DNA from: Saccharospirillum sp965652395
GTDB taxonomy: Bacteria; Pseudomonadota; Gammaproteobacteria; Pseudomonadales; Natronospirillaceae
NCBI GenBank assembly: GCA_965652395.1
Contig: CBFGUW010000009.1
Coordinates: forward strand, 1 to 64,000
Direction of reading: 5' to 3'
DNA length: 64,000 bases
Under the pieces are notes generated by a model, which worked only from the letters and a program-made list of their open reading frames with translations, had not been told where the DNA came from and ran no database searches. How positions within the stretch are numbered: position 1 is the stretch's first letter; the number at the start of each line of letters is the position of its first letter. Positions 44,202 through 53,600 of the stretch are shown in pieces. The translations under genes were made by a program, and so were the position numbers.

Positions 44202-45404
44202 TCAGCCCCGAAGGGGCAATTTCAAAATTACCGCCGTGCCCTCACCGGGTCGGCTGTCGATGTGGAATTCACCCTGATGGGCACGAACAATCGCCATGAC
44301 TACGGGAATACCGAGCCCGGTGCCGTGGCTCTTGGTTGTAAAAAACGGTTCGCGGATCTGGCTCAGGGTAGCGTCATCCATACCGGGTCCATTGTCTTTT
44401 ACTTCGATCAGCAAGACGTCTTCATGACGCACCGCGCTGACTCGAATTCGAGGGTCGGTTGGAGTTGCCTCATAGGCATTGTTGACCAGATTACAGAGAG
44501 CGCTGATCAAGGCATCCTGTTGGCATTGGATGTCGCCACCGTCACTGCGATCGACCCATTCGATGCTGCCGGGAAACTGCTGTAATTTGAGTTGCAGGTT
44601 ATCTGACATAGCCTGAAATAGTTCAGGGATAGACATGCGGTGAATCAATTTGCACTCACCTTTCACGAAGACCAGCATGTCCTGAACCTGCTGTTCCAGG
44701 TGATGCAGACGCCCAATCAGCTTATCGACAAATTGCTCACGTACCGGCTGGCTGACTTTGGGGTTTTTCAGATTCGAGGCGTAGAGCATAGCTGCTGAAA
44801 GCGGCGTGCGGATTTGATGTGCCAGAGAGGCAACCATTCGACCCATGGCGGTCAATCGTTCATGCCGTGACAACTGCGCCTGCAACGCCCGGGTTTCGGT
44901 TTGGTCGGACAGCAAAATCAACTGCCCGGCGTTATCCAGAGCACAGGTTTCGATACTGACCAGACGACCGTCAACCAATGAAATTTCATGGCCATCGTTT
45001 TGACGCGGCTTGAAAGCATGACGAATAATCCGCACCCAGGGCTCGCCCACCAAGTCAGGTGATGCCTCAGTGGACAATAAGGATTGAGCCGCCGGGTTAA
45101 CGCGACGCACGCGGCCGGTGTTGTCTACAACGACCACGCCCGCAGGCAACAGGTTCAACAGGCTTTCCAACTGATCTGCCAGACGTTCTTTCTCTGACAG
45201 TTCGCGCATCCGCTGTTCGCTGACGGTGGCCAGTTCGCCACTCAATTCCAGCACCCGGCTTTCCAACATCTGATAACTTTCCGTCAGCTGCTCGGATACC
45301 TGAGTGAAGGTATGAAACGCCTGCTGAAGATCCGCCAGGGACTGATCAGAAACATCCCTTGGCGCTTTTACCGGGACCAGGTTGTCAATGTTTGGCACCG
45401 CCAT
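44202..45404 (-). CDS. fleS: Flagellar sensor kinase FleS (FlrB)
   Basis: 400 residues with no membrane segment. An N-terminal coiled coil (about 20-80), PAS domain (LLPAGVVVVDNTGRVRRVNP), HisKA with H196 (MVASLAHQIRTPLSAA), and HATPase domain (ALCNLVNNAYEA, VKDNGPGMDDATL, GTGLGIPVVMAI) are seen. It phosphorylates FleR. A sigma-54 promoter lies 43 nt upstream, consistent with FleQ control. Confidence 0.96.
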   Translation of the reverse strand: MAVPNIDNLVPVKAPRDVSDQSLADLQQAFHTFTQVSEQLTESYQMLESRVLELSGELATVSEQRMRELSEKERLADQLESLLNLLPAGVVVVDNTGRVRRVNPAAQSLLSTEASPDLVGEPWVRIIRHAFKPRQNDGHEISLVDGRLVSIETCALDNAGQLILLSDQTETRALQAQLSRHERLTAMGRMVASLAHQIRTPLSAAMLYASNLKNPKVSQPVREQFVDKLIGRLHHLEQQVQDMLVFVKGECKLIHRMSIPELFQAMSDNLQLKLQQFPGSIEWVDRSDGGDIQCQQDALISALCNLVNNAYEATPTDPRIRVSAVRHEDVLLIEVKDNGPGMDDATLSQIREPFFTTKSHGTGLGIPVVMAIVRAHQGEFHIDSRPGEGTAVILKLPLRG

Positions 45405-45446
45405 TCAGACTCCCAATGACCATTTTTTGGCACTTTAGAGGGGTTC

Positions 45447-45462
45447 TGCAAGAGGGATGCCA
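45447..45462 (-). promoter_or_regulatory. Sigma-54 promoter for fleSR
   Basis: Minus-strand TGGCATCCCTCTTGCA, exact GG-N10-GC spacing, 43 nt upstream of the fleS ATG. Confidence 0.75.
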
Positions 45463-45517
45463 GTTGATTCCTAGAGGTGGGTACAGGGCGAAAAGCGGGA
45501 GTATGGCGAGGCTCTAT

Positions 45518-45592
45518 GGGGAGACGGGAGATGCTATACGGGAGACGCTAAACCCAGCCTTTGCGTCCAGCGTCTCCCGCCAAGCATCAAGC
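45518..45592 (+). repeat. GGGAGACG-family repeat, copy 1
   Basis: Contains GGGAGACGGGAGATG and GGGAGACGCTAAACC, then CCTTTGCGTCCAGCGTCTCC and a CAAGCATCAAGC end. GGAGACGC and GCGTCTCC are complementary, so the element folds back on itself. It abuts the fleQ stop. Copy 2 at 48221 has the same orientation. Confidence 0.8.
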
Positions 45593-45596
45593 AACC

Positions 45597-47060
45597 TCAA
45601 GAAACAACTTCTCGCTTGTTGATCTTGTACTTACGCATTTTCTCAACAAGAGTGGTGCGACGGATATGAAGTTTTTCCGCCGCTCGGGCGACGACGCCCT
45701 GGGCATCGTCCAGCGCCTGCTGAATGAGGTTACGCTCGAGGTCAGTCAGGTATTCTTTCAGGTCCAACCCATTCACCGGCAACAGAGCACTTTGGTCCAT
45801 GGAAAAGGTAGGGGTGCCGTCCTGCATGGGCGGCATTGGCATTTGGGTGGGCATCATTGTGGTGGTGTCGTCCTGGTCGTCGACATGACGATACTTCAGC
45901 GGCAGCTCCTGAACACCAATAACTCCGTAAGGGTGCATGATCGCCAGACGCTCAACCAGATTCGCCATTTCCCGGACATTGCCCGGCCAGTCGTGCCGAA
46001 CCAGCGACATGATGGCGGCGGAGTTAAACCGAATGGAACCTCGTTTTTCGTTTTCCAGGCGCGCTATCAATTCGTTCAACAACAATGGGATGTCTTCTGA
46101 GCGTTCGCGCAGCGGAGGCATCTCGATGGGGAAAACGTTTAACCGGTAGTAGAGATCTTCACGGAAGGAGCTGTCTTCGATCATTTGCTCCAGGTTACGG
46201 TGAGTGGCGGCGATGACGCGGATATCGCAGGTAAACGTCTTGTTGCCCCCTACCCGTTCGAAGGTCCGCTCCTGCAGCACTCGCAGCAACTTAACCTGCA
46301 TTGGTAACGGCAAGTCACCGATCTCATCCAGGAACAAGGTGCCACCTTCGGCCATCTCGAACCGACCGGCGCGGGCGGTTATGGCCCCGGTGAACGCGCC
46401 TTTTTCATGGCCAAATAATTCGCTTTCGATCAATTCAGCGGGAATGGCCCCACAGTTAACGGGAACAAAAGGCTTATGGCGACGGTGGGAGTTGTAGTGA
46501 AGATTACGAGCGACCACCTCTTTGCCGGTACCGCTTTCGCCCTGGATCAATACAGTGACTTCTTTGTCGGCCACCTGGGTCATCATCTCGCGGACCTGCT
46601 GGACACCACGGCTGCTGCCGACCAGCGAGCGAAACAGATTGACCTCGCGACGCTGCCCGCGTCCCCGGGTCAAATCGAACTGTTCCCGGTACATCTGGGC
46701 ACGGTGCAGGGTATCGAGCAGTTTGTTATAGGTCAGCGGTAGGGGCAGTTTGGCAATGATCTGGCGGCGCAGATCGTCGTCCAGCAGTTCTGATTCGGGG
46801 TGTTCGTCGAGCAGTATCACGGGCAGGCCTTCGTCCCAATCCACGACCGATTGCACCATGCGGGCCAGAGAAGGGCTTGTTTTGCCGATCAATACGGCGA
46901 CCAGTTCACCGGGATTTTCCACTTCGGCCTGCGCCTGAGCCCGCCAGTCCTCACTGGCGACACTGACACTGACCTCCCCCAGAAAGTCGAGAATGACCTT
47001 AAACTCACGACGACGCTGCTCGTCGTCTTCAATTAACAGGAGTTTGATCTCACGCCACAT
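45597..47060 (-). CDS. fleQ: Flagellar master regulator FleQ (FlrA)
   Basis: 487 residues. An atypical receiver-like N-terminal domain lacks the phospho-acceptor Asp (VAVLIGKTSPS at that position). The AAA+ domain has Walker A GESGTGKEVVARNLH and GAFTGAI. A Fis-type helix-turn-helix lies at the C-terminus (AAEKLHIRRTTLVEKMRKYK). FleQ starts the flagellar cascade with sigma-54 and binds c-di-GMP in Pseudomonas. A sigma-70-like promoter is seen upstream. Confidence 0.96.
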   Translation of the reverse strand: MWREIKLLLIEDDEQRRREFKVILDFLGEVSVSVASEDWRAQAQAEVENPGELVAVLIGKTSPSLARMVQSVVDWDEGLPVILLDEHPESELLDDDLRRQIIAKLPLPLTYNKLLDTLHRAQMYREQFDLTRGRGQRREVNLFRSLVGSSRGVQQVREMMTQVADKEVTVLIQGESGTGKEVVARNLHYNSHRRHKPFVPVNCGAIPAELIESELFGHEKGAFTGAITARAGRFEMAEGGTLFLDEIGDLPLPMQVKLLRVLQERTFERVGGNKTFTCDIRVIAATHRNLEQMIEDSSFREDLYYRLNVFPIEMPPLRERSEDIPLLLNELIARLENEKRGSIRFNSAAIMSLVRHDWPGNVREMANLVERLAIMHPYGVIGVQELPLKYRHVDDQDDTTTMMPTQMPMPPMQDGTPTFSMDQSALLPVNGLDLKEYLTDLERNLIQQALDDAQGVVARAAEKLHIRRTTLVEKMRKYKINKREVVS

Positions 47061-47154
47061 TGCAAACCATTCCTCGCAAACATTTCCTCACAAACAAGCA
47101 GGTACCCGTCACAGACGAAGTGTGTGCCCGTCAGCAAATTGACTGTCTTCTGAA

Positions 47155-47183
47155 AGTAAAGACTGTCAGCGCCACCCTGTCAA
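47155..47183 (-). promoter_or_regulatory. Candidate sigma-70 promoter for fleQ
   Basis: Minus-strand TTGACA, 17-nt spacer, TTTACT. It would give a leader of roughly 90 nt. It lies in the 300-nt fliT-fleQ gap, in which I see nothing else definite. The -10 box matches consensus at four of six positions. Confidence 0.5.
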
Positions 47184-47360
47184 ACTGATGACTCCGTCGC
47201 AAAAAAGCGCGTCAGGAATTTGATAATGCCTTGTTTTTCAGGCACTTACCATAATGAGACTGATTTTGTCGTGAAATACGACACAGACTGTTACAAATTC
47301 GACGCTCAGGGAGTGCCGCTGGGTGCCGAAAAGGCGTTCAACGGCGTCTATTGTCGTCGA

Positions 47361-47672
47361 TCAACCATTGATTGCCCGGCGCGCCTGATGCAAGTCCGCC
47401 GCTTCCGATGCTTTATCGGCTTCCAACTCGGAGATCGATGTCAATACCTGGCTATAGAGGTGAATCAACTGTTCCAGTAGCCGTTTCAGGCGACGACTGG
47501 CCAAACAGCCCGTGCTCAAATCAGCATTGATGCGTTCGAGCAACCGGTTGACCGCTCCATCCCATGCTTCCAACTCAGGCAGGCTGCCCATGCTGTTGTG
47601 CAAATGAAGGCCCCGCTCAATCAACGCCTGGGCCTGTTCGGTCAGGGCCTGCTCTTCCTGAACCCAATCCAT
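47361..47672 (-). CDS. fliT: FliT-like flagellar chaperone
   Basis: 103 residues, helical and charged (EEQALTEQAQALIERGLHLH, KRLLEQLIHLYSQVLTSI). It overlaps the fliS stop (ATGA) and occupies the usual fliT position in fliD-fliS-fliT clusters. Sequence conservation in this family is low, so the call relies mainly on context, size and helix content. It may chaperone FliD or modulate FlhDC/FleQ-type regulators. Confidence 0.65.
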   Translation of the reverse strand: MDWVQEEQALTEQAQALIERGLHLHNSMGSLPELEAWDGAVNRLLERINADLSTGCLASRRLKRLLEQLIHLYSQVLTSISELEADKASEAADLHQARRAING

Positions 47673-48079
47673 CAGCGCCCTCCCGCGTTCATCTCCGCGA
47701 GAGCCTGGTCGCGAATGGCATCCCAGGCGGACTTGATCTGAACCAACAGACCGCTGACTTCATCCAGGATCTCCTGGTCGTTGCGGGCGTTGGCTTCGAA
47801 CAACCGGCGGATCATGTAATCGTACAAACGCTCCAGATTCATCGCCAGATCGCCGGTATCCATATTCAGGCTGTCCTGCAGCCCGCCGATGATATCGATC
47901 GCCGAATTGATCATCTGGCTTTTGCGGTCGTACTCCTTGCGCGCCATGTGGCCCTTGGCGGTGGAGATCCGCGCCAGAGCCCCTTCGAACAGCAGCTGAA
48001 TAAGCTTGTGGGGGTCGGCGTCCATAATGGAGGTTTCCGTGCTGACCGACTGGTACTGCTTGATCCCCTGAGCGTACAT
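47672..48079 (-). CDS. fliS: Flagellin export chaperone FliS
   Basis: 135 residues from MYAQGIKQYQSV, a typical FliS start followed by DADPHKLIQLLFEGALARI and LAMNLERLYDYMIRRLFEAN. FliS caps the flagellin C-terminus before export. GAGGTGA precedes the ATG at 48079. An upstream in-frame ATG at 48115 also has a strong ribosome site (GGGAGG), so a 147-residue form is possible. A sigma-28 promoter lies about 90-115 nt upstream. Confidence 0.93.
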   Translation of the reverse strand: MYAQGIKQYQSVSTETSIMDADPHKLIQLLFEGALARISTAKGHMARKEYDRKSQMINSAIDIIGGLQDSLNMDTGDLAMNLERLYDYMIRRLFEANARNDQEILDEVSGLLVQIKSAWDAIRDQALAEMNAGGR

Positions 48080-48166
48080 AGACTCACCTCGTTGACCACT
48101 GGATGTTTTATGCATAGCCACCTCCCGACCGACTCAAGAACGTCGAACCCGAAAAGCATAATTCAG

Positions 48167-48193
48167 TTAACGGCCTGTTGCCGGGAAAATTGA
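48167..48193 (-). promoter_or_regulatory. Sigma-28 promoter for fliS-fliT
   Basis: Minus-strand TCAATTTT-N11-GCCGTTAA: 6/8 and 7/8 matches to the FliA consensus (TAAAGTTT, GCCGATAA) with exact spacing. Confidence 0.65.
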
Positions 48194-48220
48194 GGGGTTT
48201 TTACAAATTGTCTCTGTTTG

Positions 48221-48341
48221 GAGATGGGAGACGCTTAACGGTAGATGGGAGACGCTTAACGGGAGACGGGAGACGCTTAACGGGAGACGGGAGACGCCGT
48301 GCCATGCCTTTGCGTTCAGCGTCTCCCGTCAAGCATCGAGC
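48221..48341 (+). repeat. GGGAGACG-family repeat, copy 2 (tandem array)
   Basis: Four head units of the form GGGAGACGCTTAACGG are followed by GCCTTTGCGTTCAGCGTCTC and an AAGCATCGAGC end. The tail is nearly the same as copy 1 at 45518, in the same orientation. It lies in the gap between fliS and the TPR-methyltransferase, just upstream of the latter's sigma-54 promoter. Confidence 0.85.
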
Positions 48342-48356
48342 ATAAAAAAAACGCAT

Positions 48357-48372
48357 TGGCACAGCCCTTGCG
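48357..48372 (+). promoter_or_regulatory. Sigma-54 promoter for the TPR-methyltransferase
   Basis: TGGCACAGCCCTTGCG: near-consensus with exact GG-N10-GC spacing, about 130 nt upstream of the start at 48501. Confidence 0.78.
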
Positions 48373-48500
48373 ATACCCCTGCAAACATCCCGGTTTTAAC
48401 GGACCGGGATGGGAAAAACGGAAGCTCTTTGCCGCCCAAGAGGCGAAAAGCGGCTAACCAGTGACCGCCCAACGGCAGGCGCAAGCCTAAAAGGTGTGAC

Positions 48501-50561
48501 ATGAGACCTTCACCACTCGCAATAGACCGCTACGACAATCCGTCCCAGCCGGACGACGCTGCGGCCCTGCTCCAATTAGAGGAGCGGGCCCGCTATTGTT
48601 ACGAGCAAAGCCTGAGCGAACGGGTAAGCAACGAGCACACCGTCCAGTTCCGGGCCGAAGCGCGCGCGCTTTCCCAAAAAATGCTTCAGCTGAATCCGGA
48701 ACACGGCGCTGCATTGAATCTGCTGGGTCGTATCGCACTGGATGAAGGGTTTTACGATTCTGCTCGCGGTTACATTGAAAAAGCGGTTCAGACCGACAAT
48801 CGGGATGCCGGTTACTGGTACTCGCTTGGCCATCTTGAGTTGGCCACGGGGCGTTATGAAGAAGCCTTGGTTAATTTCAGTCGCAGCCTGGAACTCGCCC
48901 CCGATGAAACGCGAGCGGCTACCTCACTGGTGTATACCTTCGCGCGCCAGGGTAATGTGGTGCAGGCGTTCAATGGCTATCGACAGCTGTTTCGCCTTCA
49001 CCCGAAGGACGCTCACGTCAGGGCCAAACTGTTCGAGGTTGCCCGCTACATCCAGGCGGATCATTACCAACAGGACCTGGAAGACGAGGTTATTCAGTGG
49101 CTGTCCCTGGATGACGTCGACCATGATGGTATGGCACCTCTGGTTGGCTCACTGTTGAAACACAAATATCAACTGGACGACCCCAATGCGGTTGTCGACC
49201 TTCAGGATTTAGCCAAAGACGATCTGTTTAAGCTGGCTCTGCGCAAGCTTTATTTTACTCAAGTCTATCTGGAGCCGTTCCTGATTCTGGTGCGCAAACA
49301 AATTTTGTTGCACAGTCTTTCCGGTCAGTTTACCGACGCGGCGCTGCTGAAAATGGCAGCCTGTTTCGTCATGCAGGCCAATCACAATGAACACGTATTC
49401 AGTCAGGACGAGGAGGAAGTCTCTTTGGTGTCCGGGCTGAAAGAGCTGATCGAGACGGTTTGCCGTGAAAGCACTCCTCAGCCTAACGATGTGCTGAGCG
49501 CCCTATTGATGTATGGCATGTACGAGCCCCTGGCGGGCCTGGATGGCAATGAACGGCTCACCGATATTCCCCTTAATCGCTGGCCTGCGTGGGTACGCGG
49601 GCTTGTACGGCATTCTCTGCATGAAGTTCGCCAGGAAAAACTCACGGCATACACCATAGAGCGGCTCACGGATGTGCGAAACTCCGTGTCATGCAAAGTG
49701 CAGCAACAATATGAAGAAAACCCCTATCCCCGATGGCTGCATCTCGGCTACAGCACGCCTACCAACTATGGCAGAGCACTGGAAACCGAACTGGAAGGCT
49801 TCAGGGCGCCCCAGTTTTTCAATATGGGAACCATCCGGGTGTTGATTGCCGGTGCCGGCACCGGTCGCCATGCGCTGCATGTGGCAAAGTATTTCCGCAA
49901 TGTTGAAGTGACCGCTATCGACCTGAGCCGTCGCAGCCTGGCTTACGCTCAAAGGATGGCGGAACGCTACCGTATTCACAATGTGAGCTTTCGCCAGGCC
50001 GACATTTTGGAACTGGATCGATTACACGAACAATTTCACGTTATCGAATGCTCTGGTGTTTTACACCACATGGCGGAGCCGGAAGCCGGTCTGGAAGCAC
50101 TCAAGGCTTGTTTGTTGCAGAATGGATTAATGAAGATAGGGTTGTACAGCGAGATCGCGCGGAGCATCGTGGTAGAGGCAAGAGACTGGATCGAACGATT
50201 GGGCTACCAACCCAACCGGCAGGACATTCGTCGGTTTCGCTCACTCTTGCTGGAGGACCGACTGGAAGGTGATTTCAGCGCTCTGTTTGACAGCCGGGAC
50301 TTTTATTCCACCAGCGGGTGTCGTGACCTCTTGTTCCATGTGCAGGAACATCGATTTACAGCACCACAGCTGAAAACACTTCTTTCAGAGCATGAGCTGC
50401 GCTTCCTGGGCTTTATACTCTCAAGCCACAGCCGTCAGAATTTCAGGAAGACCAACCCGAAACCAGAGCAATGGCGGGACCTGGAAGCCTGGCATCGGTT
50501 CGAACTGGATAACCCCGGCACCTTTGCCGGAATGTATCAGTTTTACGTTCAAAAAGAATAA
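48501..50561 (+). CDS. TPR-repeat / SAM-dependent methyltransferase, flagellum-linked
   Basis: 686 residues. The N-terminal third has TPR repeats (NPEHGAALNLLGRIALDEGF, AGYWYSLGHLELATGRYEEA). The C-terminal third is a class I methyltransferase with motif I VLIAGAGTGRHALHVAKYF, VTAIDLSRRSL and IECSGVLHHMAEPEAGL. AAGGTG precedes the start. Its sigma-54 promoter and position between fliS and fliD suggest it modifies flagellin or its glycan. The substrate is not known from sequence. Confidence 0.85.
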   Translation: MRPSPLAIDRYDNPSQPDDAAALLQLEERARYCYEQSLSERVSNEHTVQFRAEARALSQKMLQLNPEHGAALNLLGRIALDEGFYDSARGYIEKAVQTDNRDAGYWYSLGHLELATGRYEEALVNFSRSLELAPDETRAATSLVYTFARQGNVVQAFNGYRQLFRLHPKDAHVRAKLFEVARYIQADHYQQDLEDEVIQWLSLDDVDHDGMAPLVGSLLKHKYQLDDPNAVVDLQDLAKDDLFKLALRKLYFTQVYLEPFLILVRKQILLHSLSGQFTDAALLKMAACFVMQANHNEHVFSQDEEEVSLVSGLKELIETVCRESTPQPNDVLSALLMYGMYEPLAGLDGNERLTDIPLNRWPAWVRGLVRHSLHEVRQEKLTAYTIERLTDVRNSVSCKVQQQYEENPYPRWLHLGYSTPTNYGRALETELEGFRAPQFFNMGTIRVLIAGAGTGRHALHVAKYFRNVEVTAIDLSRRSLAYAQRMAERYRIHNVSFRQADILELDRLHEQFHVIECSGVLHHMAEPEAGLEALKACLLQNGLMKIGLYSEIARSIVVEARDWIERLGYQPNRQDIRRFRSLLLEDRLEGDFSALFDSRDFYSTSGCRDLLFHVQEHRFTAPQLKTLLSEHELRFLGFILSSHSRQNFRKTNPKPEQWRDLEAWHRFELDNPGTFAGMYQFYVQKE

Positions 50562-50584
50562 GGCGAGCCGAAGCGGTTCGCCTT
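50560..50584. terminator. Bidirectional terminator between the methyltransferase and fliD
   Basis: AAGGCGAGCC and GGTTCGCCTT form a 10-bp stem (one wobble) with loop GAAGC. A-rich sequence on its left gives the minus strand a T-tract (TTATTCTTTTT). It ends fliD transcription and could also stop the plus-strand gene. Confidence 0.75.
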
Positions 50585-50665
50585 ATCCTCCCTTCTCTAC
50601 CAGCCCTTCCACGCTACCGACTGGCCGTAACCTAACCCTATATTCGCTTAACAATCCGCGAAACG

Positions 50666-53600
50666 TTATTTTGATTTATTGGCGGCGACCAGCGCTTCAA
50701 ATTGTTGGGAAAGAAAGTCCTCCGTGGACTTCAGCTGGCTGATGATTTTATCGTTGTATAGAAACTTGCTCTTTAACCTGGCTTCCATGGCGGCAATGCG
50801 GGCATCCAGGTCGCTGCGATCTTCTTTCACACCCTTCGCATCTTCTTCCAATGCGGTTTCACGACGAGTAATCAAACCATTCGCACCCAACAATCCTTTC
50901 ATGGTTTTTTCCATTTTGGCGAAAATACCTTCCACCAGTGTGATACTGCCCCGGTCTCCGGTTTTCGATCCGGTTACGCGAAGCATCAGGCCTGCGGCAG
51001 GGTCAACCTCACCAGAGGCTTCTTTGCCTTTTACCCCCGGTGTCGAGGTAGTCATTCCGAACACATCAATTGCCCCGGCTTCTATGCTTGAAACCCGTAC
51101 ACTGGACTCGGTGCCTTTGGTCACAGAGAAGATCCCAAAGACAGCGGTGTCTTCATCATACTGAACATCGACGGCTTTACCGGCCGCCAACAAGGTGGCA
51201 TCGCTATTGATCTTTTGTTTCAGATGCTCGGCCAAGGCATCACCCGTGGTATAAACCCCTGAGTCCAACGTGATGGTTCCTGACTCGGTTCCGTCTATGA
51301 CCACTTTGAGTTCATTGTTGGTATTGTCGATGGTGACAGCGCTGTTGAAGTCCGCTGCGGCCCCTCCCAACAAATAACCATTGGTGGCGGCCTCGTTCCC
51401 TTCACTGGCGGTAAGGTACTGGCCGCTGCCGGTGGCCTCGACGCCGTTGATAGTGCCTTCCACATCCTGCCCTCGCGGCATTTCAGGATCCGTGTCCGCC
51501 GTCAGTGAGAAGCCCAATTGGGCTGCGGCTACCACGTTAACCGCCGTCAGGCTGACTTCGGTATCGTTGCCGAAACTGATTACAAACCGGCCATTGCCAT
51601 CGTCGTTTTGTTCGTAGCTGACGGTGGCTTGCGAATCAAATCCTTGATAGGCCCCCAAGGCCATGCCAAATCCATCGGCGCCGTTGATATTGGGGCCTTG
51701 GTCGGCCAATCCCAATACTGTCTGTGCATTGGCATCGGAATCTTTTAACTCGATGGTGGCATCAGCGCCGTAGGTGGATTCGGTGGCCGTGCCATTTTTG
51801 GAAAGCGTCTCAAAGTAAAGCTGGTTGCTCGCATCCAAACGGGCGACGACATCACCGGCCTGAAATTCTCCACCGCCTCCCGCCGAGGTTAACGCGGTAT
51901 TCAAAGCCTGCTGAATAACGGCCAGATTGGATTCGGCATCATTGGTATCGGCGGTACCATCGCCATCGACGGTCACCTCAATATCGACGCCATCCACTGT
52001 CAACGTAAAATTGGCTGGGGTAGCGCTGAAGTCCACCCCCGCAGAGAGATCGACGGAACCGGCAGTGGTTGTGGCACCCATACCGTCTTTGGTGATTTCC
52101 AATTCCTGAGCCGAGCCGGTGGCATCGGTGGTCAACACCAAGCCGTTGGAATCGAGCGATGCAGTTACCACCCCGGCCCCCAACGTATTGTCGAGTGCTA
52201 GCTGGATATTGCCGAGCGTGCTGCCCTCCGTCGCGAAATCGACGTCTATGGTGTAATCCGTTCCGTTTAGATTGAACTGGAACTGGGAGGGGTCACTGGC
52301 GAAATCCACATCTGATCCAAGGCTGCGGCTGCCTTTAACCGTTTGGGCTCCTGCGGCCCCTGCCTGAATTGCGGCATCGGCATTGATAGCAGCCTCTATG
52401 GCTGCGGCCAGATCGGCGGAGGTTTCATAGGTGGCTGCACCAATGGAAATAGCACCGGATGTCACATCCGACATACGATTGGACAAACTAAGGGCGATGC
52501 CGGCATCCGCCGACAAGGTAACCCCGCTGGTGCCGGCACCCGCCTGCAGCCCCAGTAAATCCGCGCCGGTTACGTTGATGTTGCTTAGGTCGATGGTTTG
52601 GGAGCCTGCCGCCGGGTCGGTTCTGAATATCAGGCGATTGGCGTCGTTAAATTCGGCGCTGACAATACCATTCAGACCAGCATTATTGAGTTCGGACTGA
52701 ATGTAGGTCAGAACGTCCTCGCGGTCTCGGTCGACAGAAACATTACCATCGGTATCCAATACATCGGACCAGTCCTCATCCAGCGTGATGGAATGCACAC
52801 CATCGGCGGCGGTACCGGTTAACGTTAAATCAAAACTGACCGTATTGGTGTCGAAATCGATACCTTGATCGCTGGTGACAGCGAGCGTGCCCGGCAGAGT
52901 GCTGGCACCGAAGGCCGTATCGTTCAGCGTGCTGAAATATTGACCGGCTACCTGCCCTTGGCCCAAAGGCGCGAGACCCAAAGTGTTGGCGAGTGTGGGA
53001 TCGACCGCTGCGATGTTAACGGTGGACGCCGACCCGAATTTGGAAGAAACAATAGAGAGCGACTGGTTGTCGCTGTCGAAATTAACGGTCGCGGTATGGC
53101 CTGTGCCGGAAAACGCGGTATTGACTGCGTTTTGAATCATCAAAGCCAGGTCATCACCGTCGCTATAGGTCCCCTGCTCCAGAATCACGTTACGGCTGGT
53201 GCCGTTCAATTCCAACGTAAAACCATCGTTACTGCCGCCAATCACCACATCAGAAACGAAGTCGAGCGCACCCGCGCTCAGGCCGGTCCAGGTGGCTTGG
53301 GTGGCGGCTTTGTCGATCACGATGTCGTAGGTACCGGGTTTGGTTTTGTCGCTTTGTGTAACGTACCGAATCTGGCTGTCGGTAAGGGTTTGTTGTTTGG
53401 CTAAAAGCCCTGCCATGGCCTCGGCATTTTCATTCAGCGCAGCTACGAATTTGGTGCGGTTTAGCGTCAATTTGAAGCCATCTGTCTGGTCGGTTTCAAG
53501 CCCGACGTCAGCAAGGCTGCGGAAATCCGCCCCGGTCAGCCCCTCAACAATGGAGTTGAGGCCGCTGCGAATCTGTGAATAGACCGAACGCAAGGTGGAA

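Noticed and set aside
47220..47480. 86-codon plus-strand frame in the fliT-fleQ gap
   Set aside because: It runs into fliT antisense and its sequence looks non-coding; the gap is better explained as the fleQ leader and promoter.
45518..48341. GGGAGACG repeats as a CRISPR array
   Set aside because: Head units are nearly contiguous with no unique spacers of constant length.
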